Below, one piece after another: positions 10,367 through 26,388 of a DNA stretch of 64,000 nucleotides. The DNA comes from Deinococcus sp. AJ005 (lineage in GTDB: Bacteria > Deinococcota > Deinococci > Deinococcales > Deinococcaceae), in assembly GCF_009017495.1 (NCBI RefSeq), contig NZ_CP044990.1, positions 701,001 through 765,000 on the forward strand, written 5' to 3'. Within the stretch, counting starts at the first letter, position 1. Every line of letters begins with the position of its first letter. The translations under genes and the position numbers were made by a program. The notes under the pieces were generated by a model. The model did no database searches and was not told the origin of the DNA. It worked only from the letters and a program-made list of their open reading frames with translations.

Positions 10367-10930
10367 ATGCAGAACATCCTCTCCTCTCCCCGTTTCCTGG
10401 GCGGCCTGCTGCTGACCTGTACCCTGCTTCTGACGGCCTGCGGCGGTGGAGGAACGCCTGCCCCGGACAAGCAGGGCGGTCAGGGCGGGGGACCGGACCC
10501 CAGCCCCGCAGAGGCCCAGATGCTCCAGGCCGTGAACACGGCCCGCGCCACCGCGCGCAAATGCCAGGGCAAGGATTTTGCGGCGGCTCCTGCCCTGGCC
10601 TGGAATGGCCTGCTGGGCAAGGCTGCCCGCGCCCACGCGCAGGACATGGCGGCCCGCAACTACTTTGACCATGTTTCACCGGATGGCAGGACCATGCAGA
10701 TGCGTGTCGAGGCCGCCGGTTACACCGACTGGAAGAATCTGGGCGAGAACATCGCGGCGGGCTTCAGCGACATCCAGGTCCCGGAGGCGATGACCGCCTG
10801 GCTGGCCAGTAAGACAGGCCACTGCGAAACCCTGATGGACCCAGCTCTTAAGGAAGTGGGCTTCGGTTACGCCCCCAGCACGGGTGGCGAGTACAGCGCC
10901 TACTGGGTGCAGGATTTCGGCACGCGCTGA
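10367..10930 (+). CDS. CAP/SCP-domain lipoprotein
   Basis: A 187-residue protein with a lipoprotein signal (hydrophobic core then LLLTAC, Cys at about residue 24) and a Gly/Pro spacer, so it is probably lipid-anchored outside the cytoplasm. The CAP domain spans about residues 48-187. It shows NTARATARKC at the first helix, LAWNGLLGKAARAHAQDMA, the HVSPDGRTMQMR segment, GENIAAG, and the WVQDFGTR end typical of bacterial SCP/PR1 (YkwD-like) proteins. ATG 10367 has AAAGGAG 8 bases upstream. Function in bacteria is poorly defined; roles in envelope or stress are only guesses. It converges on polX 24 bases away with no obvious terminator between. Confidence 0.88.
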   Translation: MQNILSSPRFLGGLLLTCTLLLTACGGGGTPAPDKQGGQGGGPDPSPAEAQMLQAVNTARATARKCQGKDFAAAPALAWNGLLGKAARAHAQDMAARNYFDHVSPDGRTMQMRVEAAGYTDWKNLGENIAAGFSDIQVPEAMTAWLASKTGHCETLMDPALKEVGFGYAPSTGGEYSAYWVQDFGTR

Positions 10931-10954
10931 GCGTCAGCGAGATTTCCCGTCAAC

Positions 10955-12655
<1,701 letters not shown>

Positions 12656-12661
12656 AGGGGC

Positions 12662-12667
12662 AGTTTA
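12662..12667 (-). promoter_or_regulatory. -10 box TAAACT of polX (leaderless type)
   Basis: On the minus strand TAAACT, then 6 bases, then the polX GTG. The gene to the right (12734) is divergent and 78 bases away. Confidence 0.6.
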
Positions 12668-12733
12668 GTGCAGCCCGCCTTCCTTTTTCTCTGCCGCTTC
12701 CAGAGTGACGTTCATTCTGGGCAAAATACAGCT

Positions 12734-13264
12734 ATGCCCCTGACGCTGCCCCAGTTGCGAAAAACAGTTGCCGAGATGGACGCCCCCGAATTACGCGGCC
12801 TGATCGAGGCGCTGTTCAAGGCCAACATCACCAACAAACGCCTGCTGACGGCCCTGCTGGAAGGCGACAGCAGCGACCTGCTCGCCAAGCTGGATAGCGA
12901 ATTGCTCAAGGCCTTCCGGGACGAGGGCCGAATGCCCACCATGAAAGTCGGCGGAGCAAAAAAAGCCCTTGCTGCGTATGTGAAAGTCGCTTCGCCCATG
13001 CAGGCGCTGGACGCGGAACTGCGCTACGTGGAGGCCGGGATTCGCTGCCTGAACGCCTACGGCGACTGGCCGGAAAACAATTACAGCAGCATGGAAAAGG
13101 TCTTCGCATCTGCACTGAAGCGGGCGCGCACGCTGGACACAGACGCGGTGCCGCACAAACGCCTCGCCGCATTGGTTAAGGATGGCGACGGCTTTGGCTA
13201 CGGCTTTTCTGATCAACTCCAGTGGCTCTACGACGAGTTTATGGAAGAGTTAGAAGAAGATTGA
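12734..13264 (+). CDS. DUF6155-like protein of unknown function
   Basis: A 176-residue soluble, mostly helical, acidic-tailed protein. The pattern (LPQLRKTVAEMDAPELRGLI near the N-terminus, then LDAELRYVEAGIRCLN and AYGDWPENNYSSMEKVF) resembles the DUF6155 family; I recall this from family features and could not check it. No catalytic motif is visible. ATG 12734 is preferred over upstream in-frame codons because it gives the family-like N-terminus. It is transcribed divergently from polX and ends at a bidirectional terminator. Confidence 0.75.
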   Translation: MPLTLPQLRKTVAEMDAPELRGLIEALFKANITNKRLLTALLEGDSSDLLAKLDSELLKAFRDEGRMPTMKVGGAKKALAAYVKVASPMQALDAELRYVEAGIRCLNAYGDWPENNYSSMEKVFASALKRARTLDTDAVPHKRLAALVKDGDGFGYGFSDQLQWLYDEFMEELEED

Positions 13265-13268
13265 AAAA

Positions 13269-13292
13269 GGCGGGAAGCACAAGCCTCCCGCC
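13269..13292. terminator. Bidirectional intrinsic terminator
   Basis: GGCGGGA (13269-13275) and TCCCGCC (13286-13292) form a 7-bp stem with a 10-base loop. It has AAAAA on the left and CCTCTTTC on the right. It lies between two convergent genes and can serve both. Confidence 0.75.
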
Positions 13293-13312
13293 CCTCTTTC
13301 AGCTTATTTGGT

Positions 13313-14524
<1,212 letters not shown>

Positions 14525-14598
14525 GGGTGGTACCTCCGGTTGCGGTTGACGGGTTTAAATGCTGGTTGCTGTTATTAAGCTTTGAACACTGATTTCCC

Positions 14599-16284
<1,686 letters not shown>

Positions 16285-16295
16285 CTGTGCCGGAC

Positions 16296-16301
16296 AGTCT
16301 A
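16296..16301 (-). promoter_or_regulatory. -10 box TAGACT of the carboxyltransferase gene
   Basis: On the minus strand TAGACT is 11 bases before the ATG at 16284, giving a leader of only a few bases. This argues against the longer upstream start. Confidence 0.5.
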
Positions 16302-16405
16302 ACAAACGCTCGTTAGGTTGTGGGGCAAGGATGGGCACAGTCCGGGGAGTGGAGACACGTTGAGGGCGGAGCTGCCGCGCTACGCTGGGGGAGCGGAAGC
16401 CATGC

Positions 16406-16573
16406 ATGAGCAAAGCTGAAGAGAGGAGCTACGAGGACACGCGCATATTCGTCACTCTTAAGGAAGTCAAGCGGGAACCGCGTCCAGAACAGACCGACGA
16501 GGAAATTCTGGCGTGGATGACCCACGAGATTCAGACAGATAAGCGCACCCTGGACCTGCTGGCTGAACTTTAA
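16406..16573 (+). CDS. Small protein upstream of a doc remnant, possible antitoxin
   Basis: A 55-residue reading frame, MSKAEERSYEDTRIFVTLKE at its start, ending LDLLAEL. It is highly charged with no membrane segment. A TACGCT -10-like box (16381-16386) and GGGGGAG (16386-16392) precede it, the latter at somewhat long spacing. It ends 2 bases before the GTG of a broken Doc-type toxin gene, the usual antitoxin-toxin order and spacing. I do not recognise a specific antitoxin family, so the antitoxin role is inferred from position only. It lies in a small patch of lower G+C between two metabolic genes. Confidence 0.5.
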   Translation: MSKAEERSYEDTRIFVTLKEVKREPRPEQTDEEILAWMTHEIQTDKRTLDLLAEL

Positions 16574-16575
16574 CG

Positions 16576-16979
16576 GTGGCCTTTTCGGAGGGATATTTTC
16601 ACCATCATCGTGGCTGGGACTTTCCAACCCCCAGCTTTATCCATGCCGCGCACGACCGCATCCAGGCGTGTTTGAGAGTGCGGCTTGAAAAGCTGTAGAC
16701 AGCGCTTTCGGTGAAGATGCTTACCTCACCTTCTTCTCCAAAGCGGCGGCGATTGGCTCCACGCTGGCCCATAACCACGGGTTCAGCGACGGTAAGAAGC
16801 GCACGGCGCTGGAAGTGACGTTGCTGACATTGAAGCGTAACGCTCTTCACCCCAATCCCTCGGAATGTGAGGCGGCAACGACAATGGTTTTGACGGTGAT
16901 GAGACTGCTGTCCATTGACGGTCTGCGAATCGTAGTGATGCTGTGGTGCGGCATTGATCCCATCAATGCCGAAGTCTAA
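16576..16979 (+). pseudogene. Broken Doc (Fic-fold, death-on-curing) toxin gene
   Basis: Two reading frames together recover most of a Doc toxin. Frame one (GTG 16576 to TAG 16696-16698) gives FPTPSFIHAAHDRIQA, the Doc N-terminal helix. The next frame gives ESAA, then an in-frame TGA (16686-16688), then KAVDSAFGEDAYLTFFSKAA and the core HNHGFSDGKKRTALEVTLLT. It ends LMWC-like ...IDPINAEV at TAA 16977-16979. The Fic/Doc motif HxFxDxNKR is altered to HGFSDGKKR. A frameshift with probable loss of sequence around 16665-16680, plus a nonsense codon, means it cannot make a normal toxin. Intact Doc phosphorylates EF-Tu. Family call is from motif pattern; no alignment was run. Confidence 0.7.
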
Positions 16980-16993
16980 AAAATCCGTGCCGA

Positions 16994-17034
16994 CAAAAAA
17001 AGCATCTGCCTCCAGAGCTGTCGTATGGAGGCAG
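16994..17034 (-). terminator. Intrinsic terminator for the small minus-strand gene
   Basis: On the minus strand a perfect 9-bp stem CTGCCTCCA/TGGAGGCAG (17026-17034 with 17006-17014), 11-base loop, is followed by ATGC and seven T. It lies about 90 bases past the stop of the gene at 17124 and supports that gene being real. It is also just downstream of the doc remnant on the opposite strand. Confidence 0.75.
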
Positions 17035-17123
17035 AGATTCACCTGTAATCGAATGATGTGGATCTATGTTTATGGTTACAAGTGACACACTGATATAAGT
17101 GAAATTGTTTTCAGACCAGGAAA

Positions 17124-17327
17124 TCAGTTGTCGTCGCGCGTCCAGGTGATCAGATATAACATGCGGCCCCGGTCATCTTCGATCTCGACATGGTCATCTG
17201 AGATTTCGGCCACCGTATACCTGTAGCCCTCCTGAGAGGCCGCGCGGATGGCACGGTAGGTTTCAAAGCATCCGACGTTTTCCATGCCATTTGCGGTGGG
17301 TCTCAGGAGGGTGTAGGACATGTGCAT
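17124..17327 (-). CDS. Small hypothetical protein
   Basis: A 67-residue acidic protein (65 if the second Met, MSYTLLRPT, is used). It ends YLITWTRDDN and has a central acidic stretch ISDDHVEIEDDRGRM. There is no signal peptide or membrane helix. I recognise no family. The case for a real gene is the strong intrinsic terminator on its strand downstream and its codon pattern; no clear ribosome site is visible. It shares the lower-G+C patch with the doc remnant, so it may be part of the same acquired segment. Confidence 0.55.
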   Translation of the reverse strand: MHMSYTLLRPTANGMENVGCFETYRAIRAASQEGYRYTVAEISDDHVEIEDDRGRMLYLITWTRDDN

Positions 17328-17454
17328 AAGGTAAGAGGTTGGTTAATACAAAACACTGACAACTTGCTGAACGCGTCTGGGAGCACAAATATTTGGTGAA
17401 TGTCTGATGACGCCGCCGCCAGCCTAACGGGCGTTTGGCCCGGCTTCCGCTTGT

Positions 17455-17460
17455 TAAACT
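17455..17460 (+). promoter_or_regulatory. -10 box TAAACT of the second acyl-CoA dehydrogenase gene (leaderless type)
   Basis: TAAACT ends 5 bases before ATG 17466. It supports that start over the upstream in-frame codon at 17400. Confidence 0.55.
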
Positions 17461-17465
17461 GGAGC

Positions 17466-18679
<1,214 letters not shown>

Positions 18680-18680
<1 letters not shown>

Positions 18681-19087
18681 TGCTGGTGGCGCTGGCACTG
18701 GGGTTTACCCTCCAGACCGCGCAGGGTCAGCCATGGTCCCTGGCCGGGGTGCTGGGCAAGGAACGCATCCTGATCGTCAGCAATCCGCCCGCCGCCTATC
18801 TGGCCGAGGCGCGGCGGCAGGACGCTGAATTGCAGGTGCGGGACCTGCGCGTGGTGGCGCTGCTGCCCCCAGGTGACGCCCGCCTGAACGGCCCGCAGAC
18901 GCTCATGCTGACCCTGCTGGCCGATCCGGGTGGCCAGCAGGGCGCGCAGTATGGCCCCGCCGCACTGATTGGCAAGGATACGGGCATCAAAGCGCGCTAC
19001 CAGACCTTTCCGGCCCTGAATACGGTGGCCGCGCTGGTGGATACCATGCCCATGCGGCGGCAGGAGCAGCGGGTGCGGGGGCGCTAG
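18680..19087 (+). CDS. DUF4174-like exported protein
   Basis: A 135-residue protein that begins with a hydrophobic segment MLVALALGFTLQTAQG, probably a signal peptide. The rest fits the DUF4174 pattern: ERILIVSNPP, then a Gln/Asp-rich helix ARRQDAELQVRDLRVVAL, GPQTLMLTLLADPG and ALIGKDTGIK. DUF4174 domains have a thioredoxin-like fold without redox cysteines; function is unknown. The ATG overlaps the TGA of the acyl-CoA dehydrogenase, indicating coupling, though no metabolic link is obvious. The 143 bases after it contain no gene. Confidence 0.75.
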
Positions 19088-19230
19088 CAGCGTAGAAGTG
19101 CAATCTAAGTAGATGCAGGGCGTTTCGCAGGTTTGAACTGGCTGTCTTTTTGTACTCCGTTTAGAGATTTCGGACCAGAAGAACAGAGTTGCGCCCTCCT
19201 GCTGAACCGCTTTCTACTAAGCTTGATGGT

Positions 19231-20628
19231 ATGACATCCCTCCGTTCTCCGGCCCGTCGTTCCCGCCTGCCCGCGCTGGGTGTGGGTGCCCTGCTGGTCG
19301 TCGGCGCGCTGGCTGGAGCCACGGCGTACACCAGCAGCCAGACCGCCCAGACCCAGCAGACCCTGGCCCAGACGCTTGAGGCGCAACTGGAGGCCACGGG
19401 CTATGCCAAAGTCAAATCTTCCACCTATCAGCGCGGCTTGCTGAACAGCACCCAGACCATGAACGTGACGCTGGGCAAGGGAATGGAGGACGTGGCCCTG
19501 ATCGTGATCAATCACATTCAGCACGGGCCATTTCCGGGTTTCCAGGCGGTGGGCAATGCCATCGTCGATACCGAGGTCCGCTTTGCTGACCCGGCGCTTC
19601 AAGCCAAGGTCGAGAAGGCGTTCGGGAACCAGAAACCCACCATCCGCACCGTCGTGGGGCTGGGCGGTGGCACCTCCACCCACCTCGACATTCCGGCTGG
19701 CACGCTGCTTGAGGAGGGCGACGTGGGAAGTTCCACGTTGAGCTGGCAGGCCATGACTGGCGACATCGAGAACGGTGGCCTGAAGTCCAGCACGCAGTTG
19801 AGCTGGCCCGAATTCAAACTCGCCTCGGAGGACGGGGTGCTGACCATCAGCGGCATGGCCCTGAACGGCAACGCCGTCAAGCAGAACGCGGACGATCCGC
19901 TGGGCGTGGGCGAGCAGATTCTGACCCTGGCGTCCGCGACTTACGGCGGTACGCCTGGTGGGGCGCAGGATGGGTTGGACCTCAAAGACCTCAAGGTCAG
20001 CAGCGTCAGCACCCTGAGCGACGGTTTTTACAGTGGCGGCGTTCAGTACAACATCGGGCAGCTTGGCTTCTCAGGGCTGGGAAGCGGGACACAGAACCTG
20101 AAGAACGTGCAGCTCCATCTGAGCCTGGGCCATCTGAGCCAGGAACCGCTGGCCCGTATGGTGACCACCCTGCAAACCCTGGGCCAGCAACTCCAGGACG
20201 ATCCCGACGCGGCGGACCTGACCGAGGCGCAGAAAAAGGCCCTGACCGAGGACGCACTGGCCCTGCTGCGGGCCGGGCCGATTTTTGCCATTGATCGCCT
20301 GAGCCTCACGCAGACGGGCGGCGACATCGTGCTGACGGGCAAGGCTGAACTGCCTGGAGCCAGTGAACTGGACGCCGAAACCGCCCAGATGCTGGCGTCC
20401 AGCCCCGCGATGGCGCTGGGCATGGTCAGGGTGCAGGCGCAACTCAAGGCCGCCGAGCCTGCGCTGCGCGAGTTGCTGGGTGAGCTGTCCCCCGCCGCCG
20501 CCGCCGGGCTTGAGTCTCTGATCGAGGTGGGCTATCTGAAACGTCAGGGCAACAATCTGGTCAGCAATCTGGCTTTCGGCGGGGGCGAGGCCACGATTAA
20601 CGGTCAGGCGCTGGGTGGCGGATTCTAG
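19231..20628 (+). CDS. DUF945 (YdgA-like) family protein
   Basis: A 465-residue protein with an N-terminal signal anchor (residues about 13-33) and a long extracytoplasmic domain. Segments such as STYQRGLLNSTQTMNVTL and HIQHGPFPGF are the hallmark of DUF945/YdgA proteins. Later repeats (ADLTEAQKKALTEDALALLR, then FAIDRLSLTQTGGDIVLTG) are also typical of that family. The molecular function is unknown. ATG 19231 is used, with the membrane anchor close behind. The gene stands alone; the next gene converges on it after 136 bases containing nothing I recognise. Confidence 0.8.
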   Translation: MTSLRSPARRSRLPALGVGALLVVGALAGATAYTSSQTAQTQQTLAQTLEAQLEATGYAKVKSSTYQRGLLNSTQTMNVTLGKGMEDVALIVINHIQHGPFPGFQAVGNAIVDTEVRFADPALQAKVEKAFGNQKPTIRTVVGLGGGTSTHLDIPAGTLLEEGDVGSSTLSWQAMTGDIENGGLKSSTQLSWPEFKLASEDGVLTISGMALNGNAVKQNADDPLGVGEQILTLASATYGGTPGGAQDGLDLKDLKVSSVSTLSDGFYSGGVQYNIGQLGFSGLGSGTQNLKNVQLHLSLGHLSQEPLARMVTTLQTLGQQLQDDPDAADLTEAQKKALTEDALALLRAGPIFAIDRLSLTQTGGDIVLTGKAELPGASELDAETAQMLASSPAMALGMVRVQAQLKAAEPALRELLGELSPAAAAGLESLIEVGYLKRQGNNLVSNLAFGGGEATINGQALGGGF

Positions 20629-20764
20629 AGGCAAAGAGCCGCCTCCACATGTCTTGCTGGCGCAGCGGTTTGCCCGACGTATGGCGCGTGGCTGCCCGGT
20701 CCTGCCACAACTCCATGCATGCTGTCAGATCATCGGTGCGATGGGGGAGCAGAGTGGAGCAACG

Positions 20765-21682
20765 TCAAATCCCTTCAAAGAAGTCGCTGTCGATTTTCTT
20801 GACCAGATAGGTGCTGCGGGTAATCACGCCGACGCCGTACTGGATCATCAACTCGGCCAGGGTGTCGCCGCCGATCAGGATGATGTTGCCGATTTGCCGG
20901 GCCGTATCCGTGGCGCTTGAGCTGAAGCCTGCGGTGGTGATCAATACGCCCTTGGACGCCTTGTGATAGGTCAGGCTGCCGGAGAAGTTCCGCACTTCCT
21001 GGCTGCCCACGTTGTTGGTCCACTGTTTGGCCTGAACATAGACCTTGTCCAGTCCCAGTGGGTCTTGCTTGACCACGCCGTCAATCCCGTTGTCGCCACT
21101 GCGCCCCAGCGCTTGCCCGGCGTCGCGCACGCTGCCGCCGTAGCCCATCGCCACCAGCAGTTGCACCACCAGAATCTCAAATTGCTGCGGTGTCAGGGCG
21201 CGCACCTGGGTGAGTAGTTCGTCGGCCAGGGCGGCGCTGAGTTCGGCATACAGGGTGTCCAGTTGTTCATCCGGCGAAATGTCGGTGTGCTGAATGTCGG
21301 CAGCATTTGATTGGGGCTGGGCGGTTGGCCCACTGCGGCGGGTTTCTTTGAATGCCTGAAACTCCGGGTAAACCTTGAGATCGTTCTGTGTGATTCGGCC
21401 CGGCACGCGGCCCAGAAGTTCGCGCCCTCGCGCTGTGAGCCTCACCGTCCCGCGAACCACCGTTTCCACCACCTGCGCTTTTGCGAGGTAGGTTTTTGCC
21501 CAGCCGACCCGATTGGCAAAAGTGGCCTGTCTGCCGCTGGGAAGCATTTCCTGAAGATCAACTTCGGTGAGCTGAAATTGCTCCGCGAGTGCTGCCGATA
21601 CTTCCTGCATTGAATGGGTCTGACCGTCTTGCAGGCTCTCCAGCAAGGGGCGCATCAATGTCTGGTAATCGGTAACGGTCAT
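20765..21682 (-). CDS. mrr: Mrr-type restriction endonuclease
   Basis: A 305-residue protein with an N-terminal winged-helix Mrr_N domain (residues 1-100, ending VRLTARGRELLG). A C-terminal Mrr_cat nuclease domain of the PD-(D/E)xK fold follows at about 165-290. Catalytic residues visible are the Asp in GDNGIDGVVKQD and the QAK of VYVQAKQW. Downstream is GVLITTAGFSSSATDTARQIG, a conserved Mrr element. Mrr enzymes cut DNA carrying foreign methylation (type IV restriction). No methyltransferase is adjacent, consistent with a type IV role. ATG 21682 lies 5 bases after a TAAAGT -10 box; a TTG at 21688 is less likely. Confidence 0.88.
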   Translation of the reverse strand: MTVTDYQTLMRPLLESLQDGQTHSMQEVSAALAEQFQLTEVDLQEMLPSGRQATFANRVGWAKTYLAKAQVVETVVRGTVRLTARGRELLGRVPGRITQNDLKVYPEFQAFKETRRSGPTAQPQSNAADIQHTDISPDEQLDTLYAELSAALADELLTQVRALTPQQFEILVVQLLVAMGYGGSVRDAGQALGRSGDNGIDGVVKQDPLGLDKVYVQAKQWTNNVGSQEVRNFSGSLTYHKASKGVLITTAGFSSSATDTARQIGNIILIGGDTLAELMIQYGVGVITRSTYLVKKIDSDFFEGI

Positions 21683-21687
21683 AGCCA

Positions 21688-21693
21688 ACTTTA
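21688..21693 (-). promoter_or_regulatory. -10 box TAAAGT of mrr (leaderless type)
   Basis: On the minus strand TAAAGT is followed by 5 bases and the mrr ATG. It lies just past the ilvD terminator, so mrr has its own promoter. Confidence 0.5.
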
Positions 21694-21700
21694 GCCGAAC

Positions 21701-21734
21701 AAAAAGAGCCGCCTACCCCAACGGGAGACGGCTC
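21701..21734 (-). terminator. Intrinsic terminator of ilvD
   Basis: On the minus strand GAGCCGTCT (21726-21734) pairs with AGGCGGCTC (21706-21714) with one non-canonical pair, followed by TTTTT. It begins 20 bases after the ilvD stop. Confidence 0.8.
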
Positions 21735-21753
21735 AATTCTGAACTTTCCTCAA

Positions 21754-23448
<1,695 letters not shown>

Positions 23449-23454
23449 ACCCAC

Positions 23455-23460
23455 AGGGTA
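23455..23460 (-). promoter_or_regulatory. -10 box TACCCT of ilvD (leaderless type)
   Basis: On the minus strand TACCCT, 6 bases, then the ilvD ATG. Confidence 0.5.
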
Positions 23461-23538
23461 GCGCTGCCGTCAGGTCAACACGCTGGGAGGCTCAGACAGG
23501 GAAGTGGAGTGGTCTGTTGAATGGCGAGAGCAAAAGCA

Positions 23539-23680
23539 ACCCCTCAGTCTGCTTCGCAGCCAGCTCCCCTTGAGAGGAGCCGAGAAACGCGACTGGCCGG
23601 GCAATGCCGCGACTCTTGCCTCCCTTCTAAGGGGAGGTGGCCCGAAGGGCCGGACTCGTAGAGCTGCGAAGCAGAGGGGT
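23539..23680. repeat. Large imperfect palindromic intergenic element
   Basis: Outer arms ACCCCTC (23539-23545) and GAGGGGT (23674-23680) are inverted. Next inside are CTGCTTCGCAGC (23549-23560) and GCTGCGAAGCAG (23663-23674), a perfect 12-bp inverted match. Further in, CTCCCCTTGAGAGG is mirrored by CCTCCCTTCTAAGGGGAGG, and GGCCCGAAGGGCC (about 23639-23651) forms its own small hairpin. No protein is encoded. It looks like a dispersed palindromic repeat of the kind scattered between Deinococcus genes. It occupies most of the 280-base gap between ilvD and hpt. Confidence 0.6.
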
Positions 23681-23728
23681 CAAGCGGGCATGGCAACCCC
23701 AGAACCGCCTGCACACACCTCTCCAGCC

Positions 23729-24286
<558 letters not shown>

Positions 24287-24295
24287 ATGGGCGTC

Positions 24296-24301
24296 AGGCT
24301 A
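24296..24301 (-). promoter_or_regulatory. -10 box TAGCCT of hpt
   Basis: On the minus strand TAGCCT lies 9 bases before the hpt ATG. Together with the trpC -10 box at 24337 it makes a compact divergent promoter pair. Confidence 0.45.
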
Positions 24302-24336
24302 ACACGCGCCCGGCCCCGTGGGCGGCCCGCTCCCCG

Positions 24337-24342
24337 TATACT
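24337..24342 (+). promoter_or_regulatory. -10 box TATACT of trpC (leaderless type)
   Basis: TATACT is followed by 7 bases and the GTG start at 24350. No -35 consensus is evident at the right distance. Confidence 0.6.
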
Positions 24343-24349
24343 CCAGCGC

Positions 24350-25138
24350 GTGAATGGCCTGCCACTTCTTGATCTGAGCCGCGTGCCCGGCGTTCTTGGC
24401 CGCATCGTGCAGGAGCGGGCCGGGGACTACCGGGAGGCCAGCCCGGACCTCGGCTCCACGCGCCCCGCCGCCCGCCGTTTTGAAGCGGCTCTGAGCGTCT
24501 CAGGGTTGGCGTTGATTGCCGAGGTCAAACGCGCCAGCCCCAGCCAGGGCGCGATTGCTCCACTTGACCCAGCAGAAGCGGCGCGGGCCTACGAGACAGG
24601 CGGCGCGGCGGCCATCAGCGTCCTGACCGAACCCCGCCATTTCGACGGCAATCCACAGGCGCTGCACGATGTTATTGGCGCGGTGGGGTTGCCCGTGCTG
24701 CGAAAGGATTTCGTGGTCCACCCCGCCATGCTGCGCGAGGCCGCCGAGTGGAATGCCTCGGCGGCGCTGCTGATGGTCAGCGTGCTGGGCAAGGCCACGG
24801 GCGCGTACCTGGAGATGACCCACCACCTGGGTCTGGACGCGCTGGTGGAAGTCCACGACGAGGCCGAGCTGGAAGTGGCAATGCAGGCCGGGGCGCGCAT
24901 CATCGGCGTGAACAACCGCGATCTGAAGACGCTGGCAATCGATCTGGCTGTCAGCCCGCGCCTGATCCGGCTGGCCCGGCAGCGCGGCTTTGCGGGCGTG
25001 CTGGTGGCGGAAAGCGGTTACCGCACCCCGCAGGAGATCGCGCAGGTTCGTGGACTGGCCGACGCCGTGCTGGTGGGCAGCAGTCTGGCGGGCAGCGGTG
25101 ATCTGGAGACGGCGGCCCGTCAGCTCATGGCGCCCTGA
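24350..25138 (+). CDS. trpC: Indole-3-glycerol-phosphate synthase
   Basis: A 262-residue TIM-barrel enzyme closing the indole ring in tryptophan synthesis. Active-site strands are clear: LIAEVKRASPSQG (catalytic Lys), PVLRKDFVV, IIGVNNRDLKTL, VLVAESGYRTP and VLVGSSL. GTG 24350 is chosen because it directly follows a TATACT box by 7 bases. The reading frame stays open far upstream (to 23504) across hpt and the palindromic element, but that is an artefact. It is detached from trpEGD, which lies 35 kb away in this window. Confidence 0.96.
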   Translation: MNGLPLLDLSRVPGVLGRIVQERAGDYREASPDLGSTRPAARRFEAALSVSGLALIAEVKRASPSQGAIAPLDPAEAARAYETGGAAAISVLTEPRHFDGNPQALHDVIGAVGLPVLRKDFVVHPAMLREAAEWNASAALLMVSVLGKATGAYLEMTHHLGLDALVEVHDEAELEVAMQAGARIIGVNNRDLKTLAIDLAVSPRLIRLARQRGFAGVLVAESGYRTPQEIAQVRGLADAVLVGSSLAGSGDLETAARQLMAP

Positions 25139-25236
25139 CCCGGTTGCCGACTTTCTTTACTTCAGGCATGTGCCCGTGAGGCTGTAGCCGTTGCTCCCGA
25201 AAAAAGTGGCCCACGGGGTACACTTCTCATCAGATC

Positions 25237-26388
25237 ATGTCCAGCCCCGATACCCAGATTGTCTTTGTGGTCTCCGCCGACCGTGCCCGCGCCTCGCAGC
25301 TTGCGCCATTGCTGAAGCGGGCTTCGGTGGTGCATGTCGCCGACGCCGAAACGTTGCTGCGCGAGGCCCATGTCCAGCCGCCCGCCGTGGCGCTGCTGTA
25401 CACCGATCTGCCGGGCGTGCCGCTGTCGCAGGTGCTGCCGATGCTGCGCCAGCGCGCCGAACTGGCGGGAACCCAGTGGCTGGCGGTGGGCACCCGTGGC
25501 CTGGGCGCGCTGCTGTCTGCCGGGGCCGACGCTTTAATCAGCGACAGCACCGCCCCGGACGCGCTGGCCTTACAGGTGGGCAACATGCTGGCCCGTGCGC
25601 GGCAGCATCACGATCTGCATGGCCGGGTGGCCGCCCTGCAACGCCGCAGCGACGACTGGGAACACGAGGAAAAAGTGCGGGACCAGTTGATCCACATGCT
25701 GGTGCATGACCTGAAAAACCCGATTGCCGCCGTGATGGGCCTGCTGGAAATCGTGCAGGACGATGCCCGCGTGCCCGATGACTCGCGCGAACTGCTGAAG
25801 GTGGCCCGCGACGAGACCCAGCACCTGCTGCATCTGGCGGTCAACATGCTCGATATCCGCAAGATTCAGGCGGGCAAGATGAATCTGCGCCGCGAGTTGA
25901 TGTTCTCGCCGATGTTCCAGGAGGTCATGGCCCTGGCCTGCGGAGACGTGGGCAGCGGCCTGCGTGACCGCGTGATGCGTACAGACGTAGAAAGCAACCT
26001 CAGTCCGGCCAGCGCCGACCCGGAAATCCTGCGCCGGGTCATGGCCAACCTGATCAGCAATGCCATGAAGCACACCACGGGTGGGGGCCACATCGCCATC
26101 ACAGTGCGTTCGGTCAAGGACGCTGTACAGATCGGCGTGCAGGACGACGGTGAAGGCATTCCCGCTGATGACATTCCCAACCTGTTCGCCGCCTTCGAGC
26201 AGTCGCGCCTGACCCTGCACGGACGCTTCGACACTGGCATGGGTCTGGCCTTCTGCAAACTGGCCGTCGAGGAACACGGCGGCCATATCGGTGTGCAGTC
26301 TGAGCGCGGCCACGGGGCGACTTTCACCTTCTCGCTGCCCCTGGCTCACGACGCCGATGACGACGATTTCGTGGAATTGTTGAACTGA
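25237..26388 (+). CDS. Histidine kinase with degenerate N-terminal receiver-like domain
   Basis: A 383-residue cytoplasmic sensor kinase with no membrane helix. Residues 1-120 look like a receiver domain, but the phosphorylatable Asp position (four before the Pro in LLYTDLPG) is Tyr, so it is probably a pseudo-receiver or ligand-sensing domain. A short coiled coil (about 120-150) leads to the H-box [12 protein letters not shown] with His157. The HATPase domain has [10 protein letters not shown] (N box), DDGEGIP (G1), FAAFEQ (F) and [10 protein letters not shown] (G2). No response regulator is adjacent, so the partner is unknown. A TACACT box about 18 bases before the ATG may be its -10. Confidence 0.9.
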   Translation: MSSPDTQIVFVVSADRARASQLAPLLKRASVVHVADAETLLREAHVQPPAVALLYTDLPGVPLSQVLPMLRQRAELAGTQWLAVGTRGLGALLSAGADALISDSTAPDALALQVGNMLARARQHHDLHGRVAALQRRSDDWEHEEKVRDQLIHMLVHDLKNPIAAVMGLLEIVQDDARVPDDSRELLKVARDETQHLLHLAVNMLDIRKIQAGKMNLRRELMFSPMFQEVMALACGDVGSGLRDRVMRTDVESNLSPASADPEILRRVMANLISNAMKHTTGGGHIAITVRSVKDAVQIGVQDDGEGIPADDIPNLFAAFEQSRLTLHGRFDTGMGLAFCKLAVEEHGGHIGVQSERGHGATFTFSLPLAHDADDDDFVELLN

